Source: Burkholderiales bacterium | Lineage (GTDB): Bacteria > Pseudomonadota > Gammaproteobacteria > Burkholderiales > Burkholderiaceae_F | NCBI GenBank assembly: GCA_024641225.1 | Contig: JAHEDN010000239.1 | Span: forward strand, 1-5,114 | Direction: 5' to 3' | Length of the DNA: 5,114 bases | In this document: positions 1-4,963 of the stretch, piece by piece | Layout of the letters: every line of letters starts with the position of its first letter | Numbering within the stretch: the stretch's first letter is position 1 | Position numbers and translations under genes: made by a program | The notes under the pieces: generated by a model | Told to the model about the DNA's origin: nothing | What the model saw: the letters and a program-made list of their open reading frames with translations, nothing else | The model's database searches: none

Positions 1-726
1 CCGCATCGCTGGGAGCATGTCGTCGGCGAATTCGGGCCGACGAAGATTCTGGGCTGGGAAATGGCGGCCTCCGGCTACGCGGGCGTCTGGGCGACCGAGA
101 ACACCCGCGAGGCGCTCTTCGACGCGATGCAGCGCAAAGAGGTCTATGCGACCACCGGGCCCCGGATGATCGTGCGTTTCTTCGGTGGCTGGGACTTCAC
201 CGAGAAGGACGCGCGGTCGCGGCTGCCCGCGGAAGTCGGATATGCCAAGGGCGTGCCGATGGGCGGCGACCTGTCCAAGGCGCCACCCGGCAAGGCTCCG
301 ACCTTCCTGGTGGCGGCGCTCAAGGATCCGATGGGCGGCAATCTCGACCGCGTGCAGATCGTCAAGGGCTGGCTCGATGCCCAGGGCAAGACGCATGAGA
401 AGGTCTACGACGTGGTCTGGGCCAACGCCGACAAGCGAAAGCGCGGGGCTGACGGCAAGCTGCCGCCGGTCGGCAACACGGTGGACTTGGAGAATGCGAT
501 CTGGACCAATACGATCGGCGATCCGGAACTGATCACCGCATGGAAGGATCCAGAGTTCGATCCCGGCCTGAAGGCGGTCTATTACGCGCGGGTCGTCGAG
601 ATTCCGACGCCTCGGTGGACGGCCTACGACGCCAAGCGGTTCAAGGCGAAGATCGACCCGAAGGTACCCATGATCACCCAGGAGCGGGCTTACACCTCGC
701 CGATCTGGTACACGCCGGGAGGGTGA
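1..726 (+). CDS. DUF3604 domain-containing protein, C-terminal part (5' end outside window)
   Basis: The frame is open from the first base and stops with TGA at 724-726, giving 241 visible residues. The ATG at 61 is internal: the 20 residues before it (PHRWEHVVGEFGP...) read smoothly into it, so the true start lies left of the window. Family-typical blocks are GYAGVWATENTREALFDAM (about residues 25-43), KEVYATTGPRMIVRFFGGWDF (from about 46), GVPMGGDL, DRVQIVKGW and, near the end, ARVVEIPTPRWTAYDA and ERAYTSPIWYTP. DUF3604 proteins are usually around 600-700 residues, so about the last third is present. The biochemical function of the family is not established to my knowledge; these proteins are often secreted or periplasmic, and the signal peptide would be outside this window. 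The gene converges on the operon at 949-2922 and shows no functional link with it. Family assignment is firm; function is unknown. Confidence 0.9.
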   Translation, partial: PHRWEHVVGEFGPTKILGWEMAASGYAGVWATENTREALFDAMQRKEVYATTGPRMIVRFFGGWDFTEKDARSRLPAEVGYAKGVPMGGDLSKAPPGKAPTFLVAALKDPMGGNLDRVQIVKGWLDAQGKTHEKVYDVVWANADKRKRGADGKLPPVGNTVDLENAIWTNTIGDPELITAWKDPEFDPGLKAVYYARVVEIPTPRWTAYDAKRFKAKIDPKVPMITQERAYTSPIWYTPGG

Positions 727-891
727 TCGACCGGAGGAGAGTGCGCGGACAGAGGCGTGCGCCGCTGAACGCTGCCTCCCGTGCCCAATCGGCACATGGC
801 CCCTTGGAAGCGGCGTCGAACGTCGGCTAACCGGAAGCACCGGTAACTCTGGTCCTGGCCGACCGACGACCTCAGACCAGGAATTCTCGAC

Positions 892-908
892 GTCCGCTTC
901 GTGCCGTA
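892..908 (+). repeat. Dispersed intergenic repeat core, copy 1
   Basis: GTCCGCTTCGTGCCGTA here matches GTCCGCTTCGGGCCGTA on the minus strand at 3162-3178 at 16 of 17 positions. Both copies lie outside the supported genes. The core resembles, from memory, the GTCCGCTTTGGGTCG-type intergenic elements scattered through many proteobacterial genomes. Confidence 0.45.
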
Positions 909-919
909 CGCGGGCTTTT
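892..919 (+). terminator. Weak candidate intrinsic terminator after the DUF3604 gene
   Basis: GTCCGC at 892-897 can pair with GCGGGC at 910-915 (six pairs, one G-U), leaving a 12-base loop, followed directly by TTTTC. It lies 165 bases after the DUF3604 stop and before the end of the converging operon. The stem is short, the loop large and the T run only four, so it may have no terminator activity. It also overlaps a dispersed repeat core, which could explain the symmetry instead. Confidence 0.25.
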
Positions 920-948
920 CCTGAGCGGGCGGGATGGGCAGACATTCC

Positions 949-2253
949 CTAGCGTGAGTCGCCCGCGTAGCGAACGTAGACGCGCGTCGCGCTCACCAGA
1001 TTCCATTGCAACCACGCGAACGACACCGCGAACCCGAGGCCGGCCGCTACCGCGAGCGGCGGCCATGCGAGCGCGCCAAGCAGCAGCGCTGTCGCGCCGA
1101 AGTGAACGAGCGTCTGGCGACGCATCGACCCCTCGGAGATCATCTGCTTGACGTTGGGCAGCTTCGTGTCACTCGCGCCGCGCCGTTGCTGCAAGTGCAA
1201 CCAGTTCAGAAACGGCATGATCTTGTAGAGCATCCCAGTGATCACCGACACGAATACGCCCGCGAGCGCGAGCGCGGCGGGCAGCAGCTGAGCCCGGGCG
1301 TTCTGACCGAAGCGAGGCAGTGCCTCGAGCGCGACCCAGGCGAGCGCGAACGCGATTAGCGACAGCATCGCGCCGCGCCACAGCAGGAACGTCGAGTCTG
1401 TATGCCGCCTGCGGCGCCGCGACTGCAGCCAGAGCGTCGTACCGGCGTAGCATGCCGCCACTGCTGCGCCGCCGATACCGGCACCGAGCTGCCAGGCGGG
1501 CGGCACCTTGGCGAGTCCGACAACGCCCTGCACCGACCATGCGCACAGCGCGGCGAACAGCGCCGCGGGCAGTGTCCACGTCAGCCACCGCGGGTAGTTC
1601 GGCGTGAGTTGGAACATGGGAACGACCATGTACGACACACCGATCACGAGCATCAGAGCCCACCCGCCAAGTCCCCAAGCGGCGTGAACGTTGACGAGTT
1701 CGACGAGCGGCAGCGCGAGTTGTGCGTTGCCGAAGAAGCCTAACTTGACTGTGAGCGCCGCGCCGAGCGTGATCGTGAAGAAGAGCCCCAGCAACGCGAG
1801 CCTGAGCACGCGAATGCTCGCGCCTCGCGCCGGCGTCCGCAGCATCGACACCGCGAGCACGCCAACCAGGAGGAGGATTGATCCAACGAGCAGCATGGAG
1901 GCGACCTTGATCAACAGCGGTTGCCAGGAGAGGAAACCGGCGGCGAGCAGGATCCCGCCGAGCGTGAGTGCGGGGTGAACGACGCCCGCCACGAGCTTGG
2001 GTCGCCAGACGTTGGCGCCGGCCACCACCGCGACGAATTGCAGCAAGGACCCGCACATCGTCTGCAGCATGAAACCGACGGTGATGAGGTGGGTCAGCGC
2101 GAACGTGGCGGGCGTCCAGCGCGACTGCAGCGCGTCGCCGGCGAGCACGGCGAGCAAGACGCCGGCCGCGACTCCGAACAGGGGCGCCGTCAGGAAGAAC
2201 CTGTACGGAACCGAGATCGGGGGCGCCTGTTCGAACGACAGGATCGGCGCCAT
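949..2253 (-). CDS. Polytopic membrane protein, NnrS / heme-copper oxidase subunit I-like
   Basis: This 434-residue protein is very hydrophobic, with about 12 predicted membrane helices (roughly residues 18-40, 50-75, 84-107, 111-137, 148-172, 182-214, 222-246, 254-276, 290-311, 322-348, 380-400, 402-420). That count matches heme-copper oxidase subunit I. Histidines placed as possible haem ligands are H55 in THLITVGFMLQTMCGSLLQF (second helix) and H190 in NVHAAWGLGGW (sixth helix). H353 lies in LYKIMPFLNWLHLQ, just after a helix. The consecutive HH of a CuB site and the HxH of the haem pair are absent, so a working oxygen or NO reductase centre is unlikely. It is the last gene of a three-gene operon, starting 5 bp after the DUF2249 stop inside weak ribosome-site sequence, which suggests coupled translation. 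Related proteins are commonly annotated as NnrS-like, cytochrome oxidase subunit I-like or hypothetical. A role in NO or O2 stress is inferred from its neighbours; the exact family is less certain than the fold. Confidence 0.75.
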   Translation of the reverse strand: MAPILSFEQAPPISVPYRFFLTAPLFGVAAGVLLAVLAGDALQSRWTPATFALTHLITVGFMLQTMCGSLLQFVAVVAGANVWRPKLVAGVVHPALTLGGILLAAGFLSWQPLLIKVASMLLVGSILLLVGVLAVSMLRTPARGASIRVLRLALLGLFFTITLGAALTVKLGFFGNAQLALPLVELVNVHAAWGLGGWALMLVIGVSYMVVPMFQLTPNYPRWLTWTLPAALFAALCAWSVQGVVGLAKVPPAWQLGAGIGGAAVAACYAGTTLWLQSRRRRRHTDSTFLLWRGAMLSLIAFALAWVALEALPRFGQNARAQLLPAALALAGVFVSVITGMLYKIMPFLNWLHLQQRRGASDTKLPNVKQMISEGSMRRQTLVHFGATALLLGALAWPPLAVAAGLGFAVSFAWLQWNLVSATRVYVRYAGDSR

Positions 2254-2258
2254 CGGCG

Positions 2259-2480
2259 TCAGGGTTTCGTGATGCGAACTTCGTTCGTGCCGTCAGCGAG
2301 CAGCCGCGAGCAGTACCGGTATCCGTTGCGGTCGAGGATCGCGTAGAGCGGTAATGGCTCGCAGCGCAGAAGCATCACGAGCTCCTCGCCCCGTTCGAGC
2401 GTCTCCAGCTCCGCGAGCGCGTGCGCGAGCGGCTCAGGCGGGTGCATGTCGCGGCCGTCGATGAGCCGTGGCTCAGCCAT
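2259..2480 (-). CDS. DUF2249 domain-containing protein
   Basis: This 73-residue protein consists almost entirely of one DUF2249 domain. The family pattern is visible: LIDGRDMHPPEPLAHALAEL at the N-terminus, then LERGEELVMLLRCEPLPLYA (around residues 28-47) and a terminal NGYRYCSRLL...NEVRI strand. The function of DUF2249 is not established; it recurs beside hemerythrin and nitrogen-oxide genes. The ATG at 2480 lies inside the end of the hemerythrin gene (8-bp overlap, ATGGCTGA), with GGAAGAA a few bases upstream as ribosome site, a layout typical of translational coupling. It ends 5 bp before the membrane protein gene. The length is normal for a single-domain member, with no sign of damage. 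Family call is strong; a helper or sensor role for the hemerythrin or membrane protein is inference only. Confidence 0.88.
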   Translation of the reverse strand: MAEPRLIDGRDMHPPEPLAHALAELETLERGEELVMLLRCEPLPLYAILDRNGYRYCSRLLADGTNEVRITKP

Positions 2481-2922
2481 CCCGTTCTTCCAGCAGCGCC
2501 GCGAGCTTGTCGCCCATTGAGTGCGCGCCCTCGCCGAGCACCCGGTCGCACATCGGATAGAGGATGTTCTCCTCCTTCATGTTGTGCTGCTGCATCAGCA
2601 TCAACAGCGTCTCGCCCGCGCCCGCGTAGGCGTCGGCGTCCCTCGCTGCGCAAGCCTCGGCCATCTGCGAAAGCAGCCCGCCCATCTGCTCATGCTCGTA
2701 ACGCATCATCCCGGTGGGACCAGCGCCGCCAGCGGCCGCCTCGAAAGCGGGGAAGAGGATGTCTTCCTCGGCGTCGAAGTGGGCCTTCATCTGAGCGCGA
2801 AAGCGCTCGAACGCGGCCTTCGCGTTCGCCCAGTCTCCGCGCTGCACGGCGTCCTCGGCCGTAGCGAACAACTCGTCGCAGTGCCGGTGGTGCGCGGGGA
2901 GTACGTCGGTCGTGTAAGTCAT
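2473..2922 (-). CDS. Hemerythrin HHE cation-binding domain protein
   Basis: This 149-residue soluble four-helix protein is expected to bind a non-haem di-iron centre that carries O2 or NO. Visible ligand motifs, numbered from the ATG at 2922, are HHRHCDE (H14 region), HFDAEEDILFP (H48, E52/E53), YEHEQM (H77) and QQHNMKEENILYP (H113, E117/E118). These cover the full HHE set, so the site looks intact. I chose the ATG at 2922 because AGAGAAG lies 5 bases upstream and the domain begins at once. An in-frame ATG at 2970 would add 16 residues, but it has no clear ribosome site and its codons are poorer in G/C at third positions. It is the first gene of the operon and overlaps DUF2249 by 8 bp. A candidate FNR-type promoter lies upstream. 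A role in NO or oxygen handling is inferred from the family and context. Confidence 0.92.
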   Translation of the reverse strand: MTYTTDVLPAHHRHCDELFATAEDAVQRGDWANAKAAFERFRAQMKAHFDAEEDILFPAFEAAAGGAGPTGMMRYEHEQMGGLLSQMAEACAARDADAYAGAGETLLMLMQQHNMKEENILYPMCDRVLGEGAHSMGDKLAALLEERDG

Positions 2923-2936
2923 GAGCACTTCTCTGA
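2923..2936 (-). promoter_or_regulatory. Ribosome binding site deciding the hemerythrin start
   Basis: Reading the minus strand, AGAGAAG is followed by TGCTC and then the ATG at 2922, a good purine-rich site at normal spacing. The upstream in-frame ATG at 2970 is preceded by TCTTGCGGGCGG, with no comparable site. This is the main reason for preferring the 149-residue form of the protein. Confidence 0.5.
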
Positions 2937-2989
2937 GTTGGTCTGCGGCTGGTTCCGATGGCGCGGTCATCCGCCCGCAAGAGCCGGGG

Positions 2990-3139
2990 TCACTCGCCGA
3001 AGAGCGTCAAGGCCAAGCGGCTGGAATTGTACGCTTCGTGCACAGTCGCTTCCTTGAGTCGCATAGAGGGCATGAACCCATCGCGAATTTCGGCCAGGAA
3101 GGACGATGCGTACAGCCCGTTCCGAAACACCCAAGCGCG
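2990..3139 (-). pseudogene. 3' remnant of an unidentified protein gene (49 codons)
   Basis: Reading from 3139 down to a TGA at 2990-2992 gives a protein-like sequence with NGLYASSFLAEIRDGFMPS followed by MRLKEATVHEAYNSSRLALT and FGE. It has coding-like third-position G/C and a regular amphipathic pattern, unlike the neighbouring intergenic frames. An in-frame TGA at 3140-3142 cuts it off upstream, and no frame to the right continues it. The F-x-x-E-I-R-D-G-x-x-P-S pattern followed by E-A and A-Y-x-S-S-R recalls the C-terminal tail of Gfo/Idh/MocA oxidoreductases, but this is a guess from a short piece. A dispersed repeat core at 3162-3178 lies just beyond the truncation. The piece ends 67 bases before the preferred hemerythrin start and may once have been an upstream gene. 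Confidence 0.45.
3026..3067 (-). promoter_or_regulatory. Candidate FNR/CRP-family activated promoter for the hemerythrin operon
   Basis: On the minus strand TACAAT (3031 to 3026) is a five-of-six match to the -10 consensus, with no good -35 hexamer upstream. Instead TCTATGCGACTCAA (3067 to 3054) matches TTGAT-N4-ATCAA at 7 of 10 defined bases. If transcription starts at 3019, seven bases past the -10, the box is centred exactly at -41.5, the position used by FNR-type activators at class II promoters. This would suit oxygen- or NO-responsive control (FNR, DNR or NnrR type). Cautions: one half-site is poor, and the element sits inside the coding remnant at 2990-3139, so the match may be chance. 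Confidence 0.35.
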
Positions 3140-3483
3140 TCAATCCCCGTTGTCGCGGACTTACGGCCCGAAGCGGACCTACTCTGCAGTGGATGCAATT
3201 CGGCGATGGGTTGCATGTGTCAGCCAGCAACGGGCGCGCGGGCTAGCAGCATCACCACCCTCTTGGCTATCGCCTCCAGACGGTCACCCTCCAATTGTCA
3301 AACCCGTGCACGATGGTGCGTATCGGGCCGGGTGAGCTCACTCGAACGCCGCTTTCCAGGCCGAGCTTGATCGGCGCGCCGGAGGCGGAGAAGTCCGGGC
3401 AGGATTCTCCGGCGACGCATGCGGGGCCGGGCGACGGCGAGACCGCAAGCCAGGCGGTCGCGCTTTCCACCACGGATCTTCGG
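3140..3483. other. Intergenic stretch with repeat core and a doubtful ORF
   Basis: Between the truncated remnant (2990-3139) and the membrane protein stop at 3484 there is no firm gene. It holds the second copy of the dispersed repeat core (3162-3178) and most of a doubtful 75-codon minus-strand frame (3267-3494). A perfect TTGACA occurs on the minus strand at 3301 to 3296, but no suitable -10 follows it. Confidence 0.5.
3162..3178 (-). repeat. Dispersed intergenic repeat core, copy 2
   Basis: GTCCGCTTCGGGCCGTA on the minus strand pairs with the copy at 892-908 on the plus strand (one mismatch). Here it is followed by AGTCCGCG, so GTCCGC occurs twice in direct orientation 17 bases apart. It lies just upstream of the truncated reading frame at 2990-3139. 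Confidence 0.45.
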
Positions 3484-3494
3484 TCAGCGCGCAT
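3267..3494 (-). CDS. Doubtful small ORF overlapping the membrane protein gene, 75 codons
   Basis: An ATG at 3494 overlaps the last 11 bases of the membrane protein gene (ATGCGCGCTGA) and opens a 75-codon frame ending TAG at 3267. The product begins MRADRRSVVESATAWLAV and ends HGFDNWRVTVWRR. Third positions are mostly G or C, and the stop-start overlap is what translational coupling looks like. Against it: I recognise no family, the ribosome site is weak, and an antisense plus-strand frame shares the same third positions, so codon bias cannot decide between them. It could be a real small coupled gene, a remnant or chance. Confidence 0.25.
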   Translation of the reverse strand: MRADRRSVVESATAWLAVSPSPGPACVAGESCPDFSASGAPIKLGLESGVRVSSPGPIRTIVHGFDNWRVTVWRR

Positions 3495-4005
3495 TCGATT
3501 CCGCTTTGCGACAGACAAGCATGAGAAGCGCGGCCGCGGCCATCGCACCCGCCGTCGCGGCCACGATGTCGCCGCGGTCGAATGTGCCGCGCAGGAAGTA
3601 GCCCATAAGCATTTGCGTTGCTCGGCCGTCTCCGAAAGTGTCTTTCACGAATCCTGCCAGCGGAACGTTCAGGTTCGGATGCTGGCCGATCTCGAACAGC
3701 ACATTGACGGCCCACCAGCCCGCGCAGGCGCCGTAGGCGGGCGGCGCTTCCGGCGGCCGCGCCGCAGCCCAGAGCAGCGAGAAGGAAAAGGGATGAACGA
3801 AGCTCGGCAGCCATTGGCCGAGCGCGCCGAAGACCGGCCCGATGGGCAGCGTCGCCGCGGCGGGCATCAGTGCCACATGCGCTGCGTCGCGTTCCATGAG
3901 GTACACCAGCGATCCGAGCAAGAGTGCCAAGCAGGCGGCGGAGCCTAGGACGGCACGCCGCATCGCACGAATCTCAACGGAAACCGCAGTTCGCGGGAAG
4001 AGCAT
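3484..4005 (-). CDS. Small integral membrane protein of unknown function
   Basis: The frame encodes 173 residues. A first hydrophobic helix at about 18-36 follows RRAVL, consistent with a cytoplasmic N-terminus, and further hydrophobic stretches occur at about 67-81, 92-108 and 146-164. Striking conserved-looking blocks are GQWLPSFVHPFSFSLL, GWWAVNVLFEIGQHP and YFLRGTFDRGDIVAA. I believe these recur in uncharacterised proteobacterial membrane proteins, but I cannot name the family. The ATG at 4005 has only GCAGG close by. An in-frame ATG at 3963 (MRRAVLG) begins right at the first helix and follows codons poor in third-position G/C, so the true protein may be 159 residues. Its 5' end overlaps the tail of the broken acyl-CoA synthetase frame (3974-4005). 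The gene itself looks intact; its promoter is not evident. Confidence 0.6.
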   Translation of the reverse strand: MLFPRTAVSVEIRAMRRAVLGSAACLALLLGSLVYLMERDAAHVALMPAAATLPIGPVFGALGQWLPSFVHPFSFSLLWAAARPPEAPPAYGACAGWWAVNVLFEIGQHPNLNVPLAGFVKDTFGDGRATQMLMGYFLRGTFDRGDIVAATAGAMAAAALLMLVCRKAESNAR

Positions 4006-4101
4006 CGCCTGCCCGAAGCGCGACGAGCATGAGCACCTCCGGCAATCGAATGCCCGTCATGTGCTTCTCTTTCGTTGTCAATTTTTCGGCAATGTACTCC
4101 G

Positions 4102-4116
4102 GCGGCTCCAAGCCGC
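4102..4116. other. Short perfect hairpin in the junction region
   Basis: GCGGCT (4102-4107) and AGCCGC (4111-4116) form a six-pair stem with a three-base loop. It lies just beyond the tandem duplication, in the non-homologous tail of the broken synthetase. No T run follows on either strand, so a terminator is unlikely. Confidence 0.3.
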
Positions 4117-4120
4117 ACAA

Positions 4121-4152
4121 GTGGCTTCGCAGCGCAGTGGCTTCGCAGCGCA
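4121..4152. repeat. Perfect 16-bp tandem duplication
   Basis: GTGGCTTCGCAGCGCA occurs at 4121-4136 and again at 4137-4152 without mismatch; periodicity extends one base on each side (4120-4153). Sixteen is not a multiple of three, so the duplication shifts the minus-strand frame. It sits about 20 bases past the point where synthetase homology ends. Removing one copy does not restore the ligase C-terminus: the shifted frame meets a stop soon afterwards. Confidence 0.9.
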
Positions 4153-4867
4153 GGGCTTTCTGGCTGACGAACGAGATGTTTTCTCCGCCGCTGATGATGA
4201 CGTCCTTGAATCGGTCTCGGATCTCGACGTAGCCGTCCTCGTGCACGACCGCCGCGTCGCCCGAGTGGAACCATCCGTCCCTGATCGCCGCGTCGGTCGC
4301 CTCGGGGTCGTCGTAGTAGCCCTTCATCACCACGTTGCCGCGCACGGTGATCTCGCCGAGCGTCTCGCCGTCGCGCGGCATCTCGTTCCCGTCCTCGTCG
4401 ACCACGCGCAACTCACCCGAGCTCACGAGCTCGACCCCTTGCCGCGCCTTGATGACCGCGAGCTCGCCGGGCCGAAGGCCGCGATGTTCCGGCCTCGGCT
4501 CGCAGAACGTGATGAGCGGCGCGGTCTCGGTCAGCCCGTAGACGTGCGTGAGCTCCCAGCCCAGATCCCGTTCGATCACTTCGATCGTGGCCGCTGCGGG
4601 CGGCGCACCGGCGGTGAACAGGCGAACCCCACTCGGCGTGCCGGAGCGTATTGTCTCGGGCGCATTGGCAATGCCGATCAGCACGGTCGGCGCGGCGCAG
4701 AACATCGTGATGTTCTCGTCCCTGATCAGGCCGAAGATGAGCGCGTGCTCCACCTTTCTCAGGCACACGTGCGCCATGCCGCGGGCGGTGTTGATCCACG
4801 TGAAGGTCCAGCCGTTCGCGTGGAACATCGGCAGCGTCCAGAGATATCGGTCTGCCGGGGTGAGATG

Positions 4868-4963
4868 CTAGTGTGCTTCACGCCGATTTCGAACACCATA
4901 TGGAAGGTCGCATCCAAGCCGATACGCGCCAATCGGCGGAGCGGCCTTGCGCGCAGGGGTCCC
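4868..4963. other. Gap between TetR gene and synthetase remnant
   Basis: This 96-base stretch separates the TetR stop from the truncated synthetase. It contains GCCGAT (4918-4923) and ATCGGC (4932-4937), a six-pair stem with an eight-base loop that could act weakly at the end of the TetR transcript but lacks a T run. None of the three minus-strand frames carries the missing synthetase N-terminus. One frame gives LDATFHMVFEIGVKHTS, which I do not recognise. Confidence 0.45.

Larger units (their letters stand above)
727..948. other. Convergent intergenic gap without a supported gene
   Basis: This 222-base gap lies between two converging genes. It contains a small inverted repeat (TCCTGG at 853-858, CCAGGA at 877-882, 18-base loop), a weak hairpin followed by T's at 892-919, and a 17-base dispersed repeat core at 892-908 that recurs on the other strand at 3162-3178. 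A GTG at 741 preceded by GGAGGAGA opens a 29-codon frame, but it shows no recognisable product. Confidence 0.6.
3974..4867 (-). pseudogene. AMP-forming acyl-CoA synthetase, truncated at both ends with an unrelated tail
   Basis: The frame after the TAG at 4868-4870 reads HLTPADRYLWTLPMFHANGW, a stretch internal to medium/long-chain fatty-acyl-CoA ligases. It continues through YGLTET (nt 4540-4523, adenylation motif), GELRVVDEDG, WFHSGD and RDRFKDVIISGGENIS (to about nt 4172). The usual protein has about 520-560 residues. The upstream third, including the P-loop-like TSGTTGxPKG motif, is absent from the bases up to the TetR gene. The C-terminal subdomain with its catalytic lysine is also absent. 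After GGENIS the reading frame enters 66 residues with no resemblance to the family. The remaining core cannot make acyl-adenylate or thioester normally, so I call it a pseudogene. Because an ATG exists at 4828, automatic annotation may report a 284-residue protein. The adjoining TetR regulator may once have belonged to the same lipid-metabolism locus. Confidence 0.8.

Noticed and set aside
741..830. A 29-codon GTG-started frame preceded by GGAGGAGA after the DUF3604 gene
   Set aside because: The purine run is too close to the GTG, the product is featureless and the frame is very short; it is more likely intergenic sequence.
853..882. Inverted repeat TCCTGG / CCAGGA as a terminator
   Set aside because: The stem is only six pairs, the loop is 18 bases and no T run follows.
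1169..2056. A 295-codon minus-strand frame inside the membrane protein gene
   Set aside because: It is rich in Arg and Ala with no domain and is an out-of-frame shadow of the high-GC membrane protein gene at 949-2253. The plus-strand frames there are shadows too.
2967..3230. An 87-codon and an overlapping 69-codon minus-strand frame upstream of the hemerythrin
   Set aside because: They cross the repeat core and run out of frame over the more protein-like remnant at 2990-3139; their translations look like typical spurious intergenic products.
3296..3301. Perfect TTGACA on the minus strand as a promoter
   Set aside because: No acceptable -10 hexamer lies 16-18 bases downstream and no firm gene follows closely.
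3974..4060. A 28-codon frame MTGIRLPEVLML... with a good ribosome-like site (AGAGAAG)
   Set aside because: It is the in-frame tail of the synthetase remnant, has poor third-position G/C and ends inside the next gene. A leader peptide cannot be excluded but has no support.
4918..4937. Hairpin GCCGAT / ATCGGC as the TetR terminator
   Set aside because: It has no T tract and only six pairs; it is kept as a remark in the gap entry, not as a terminator.
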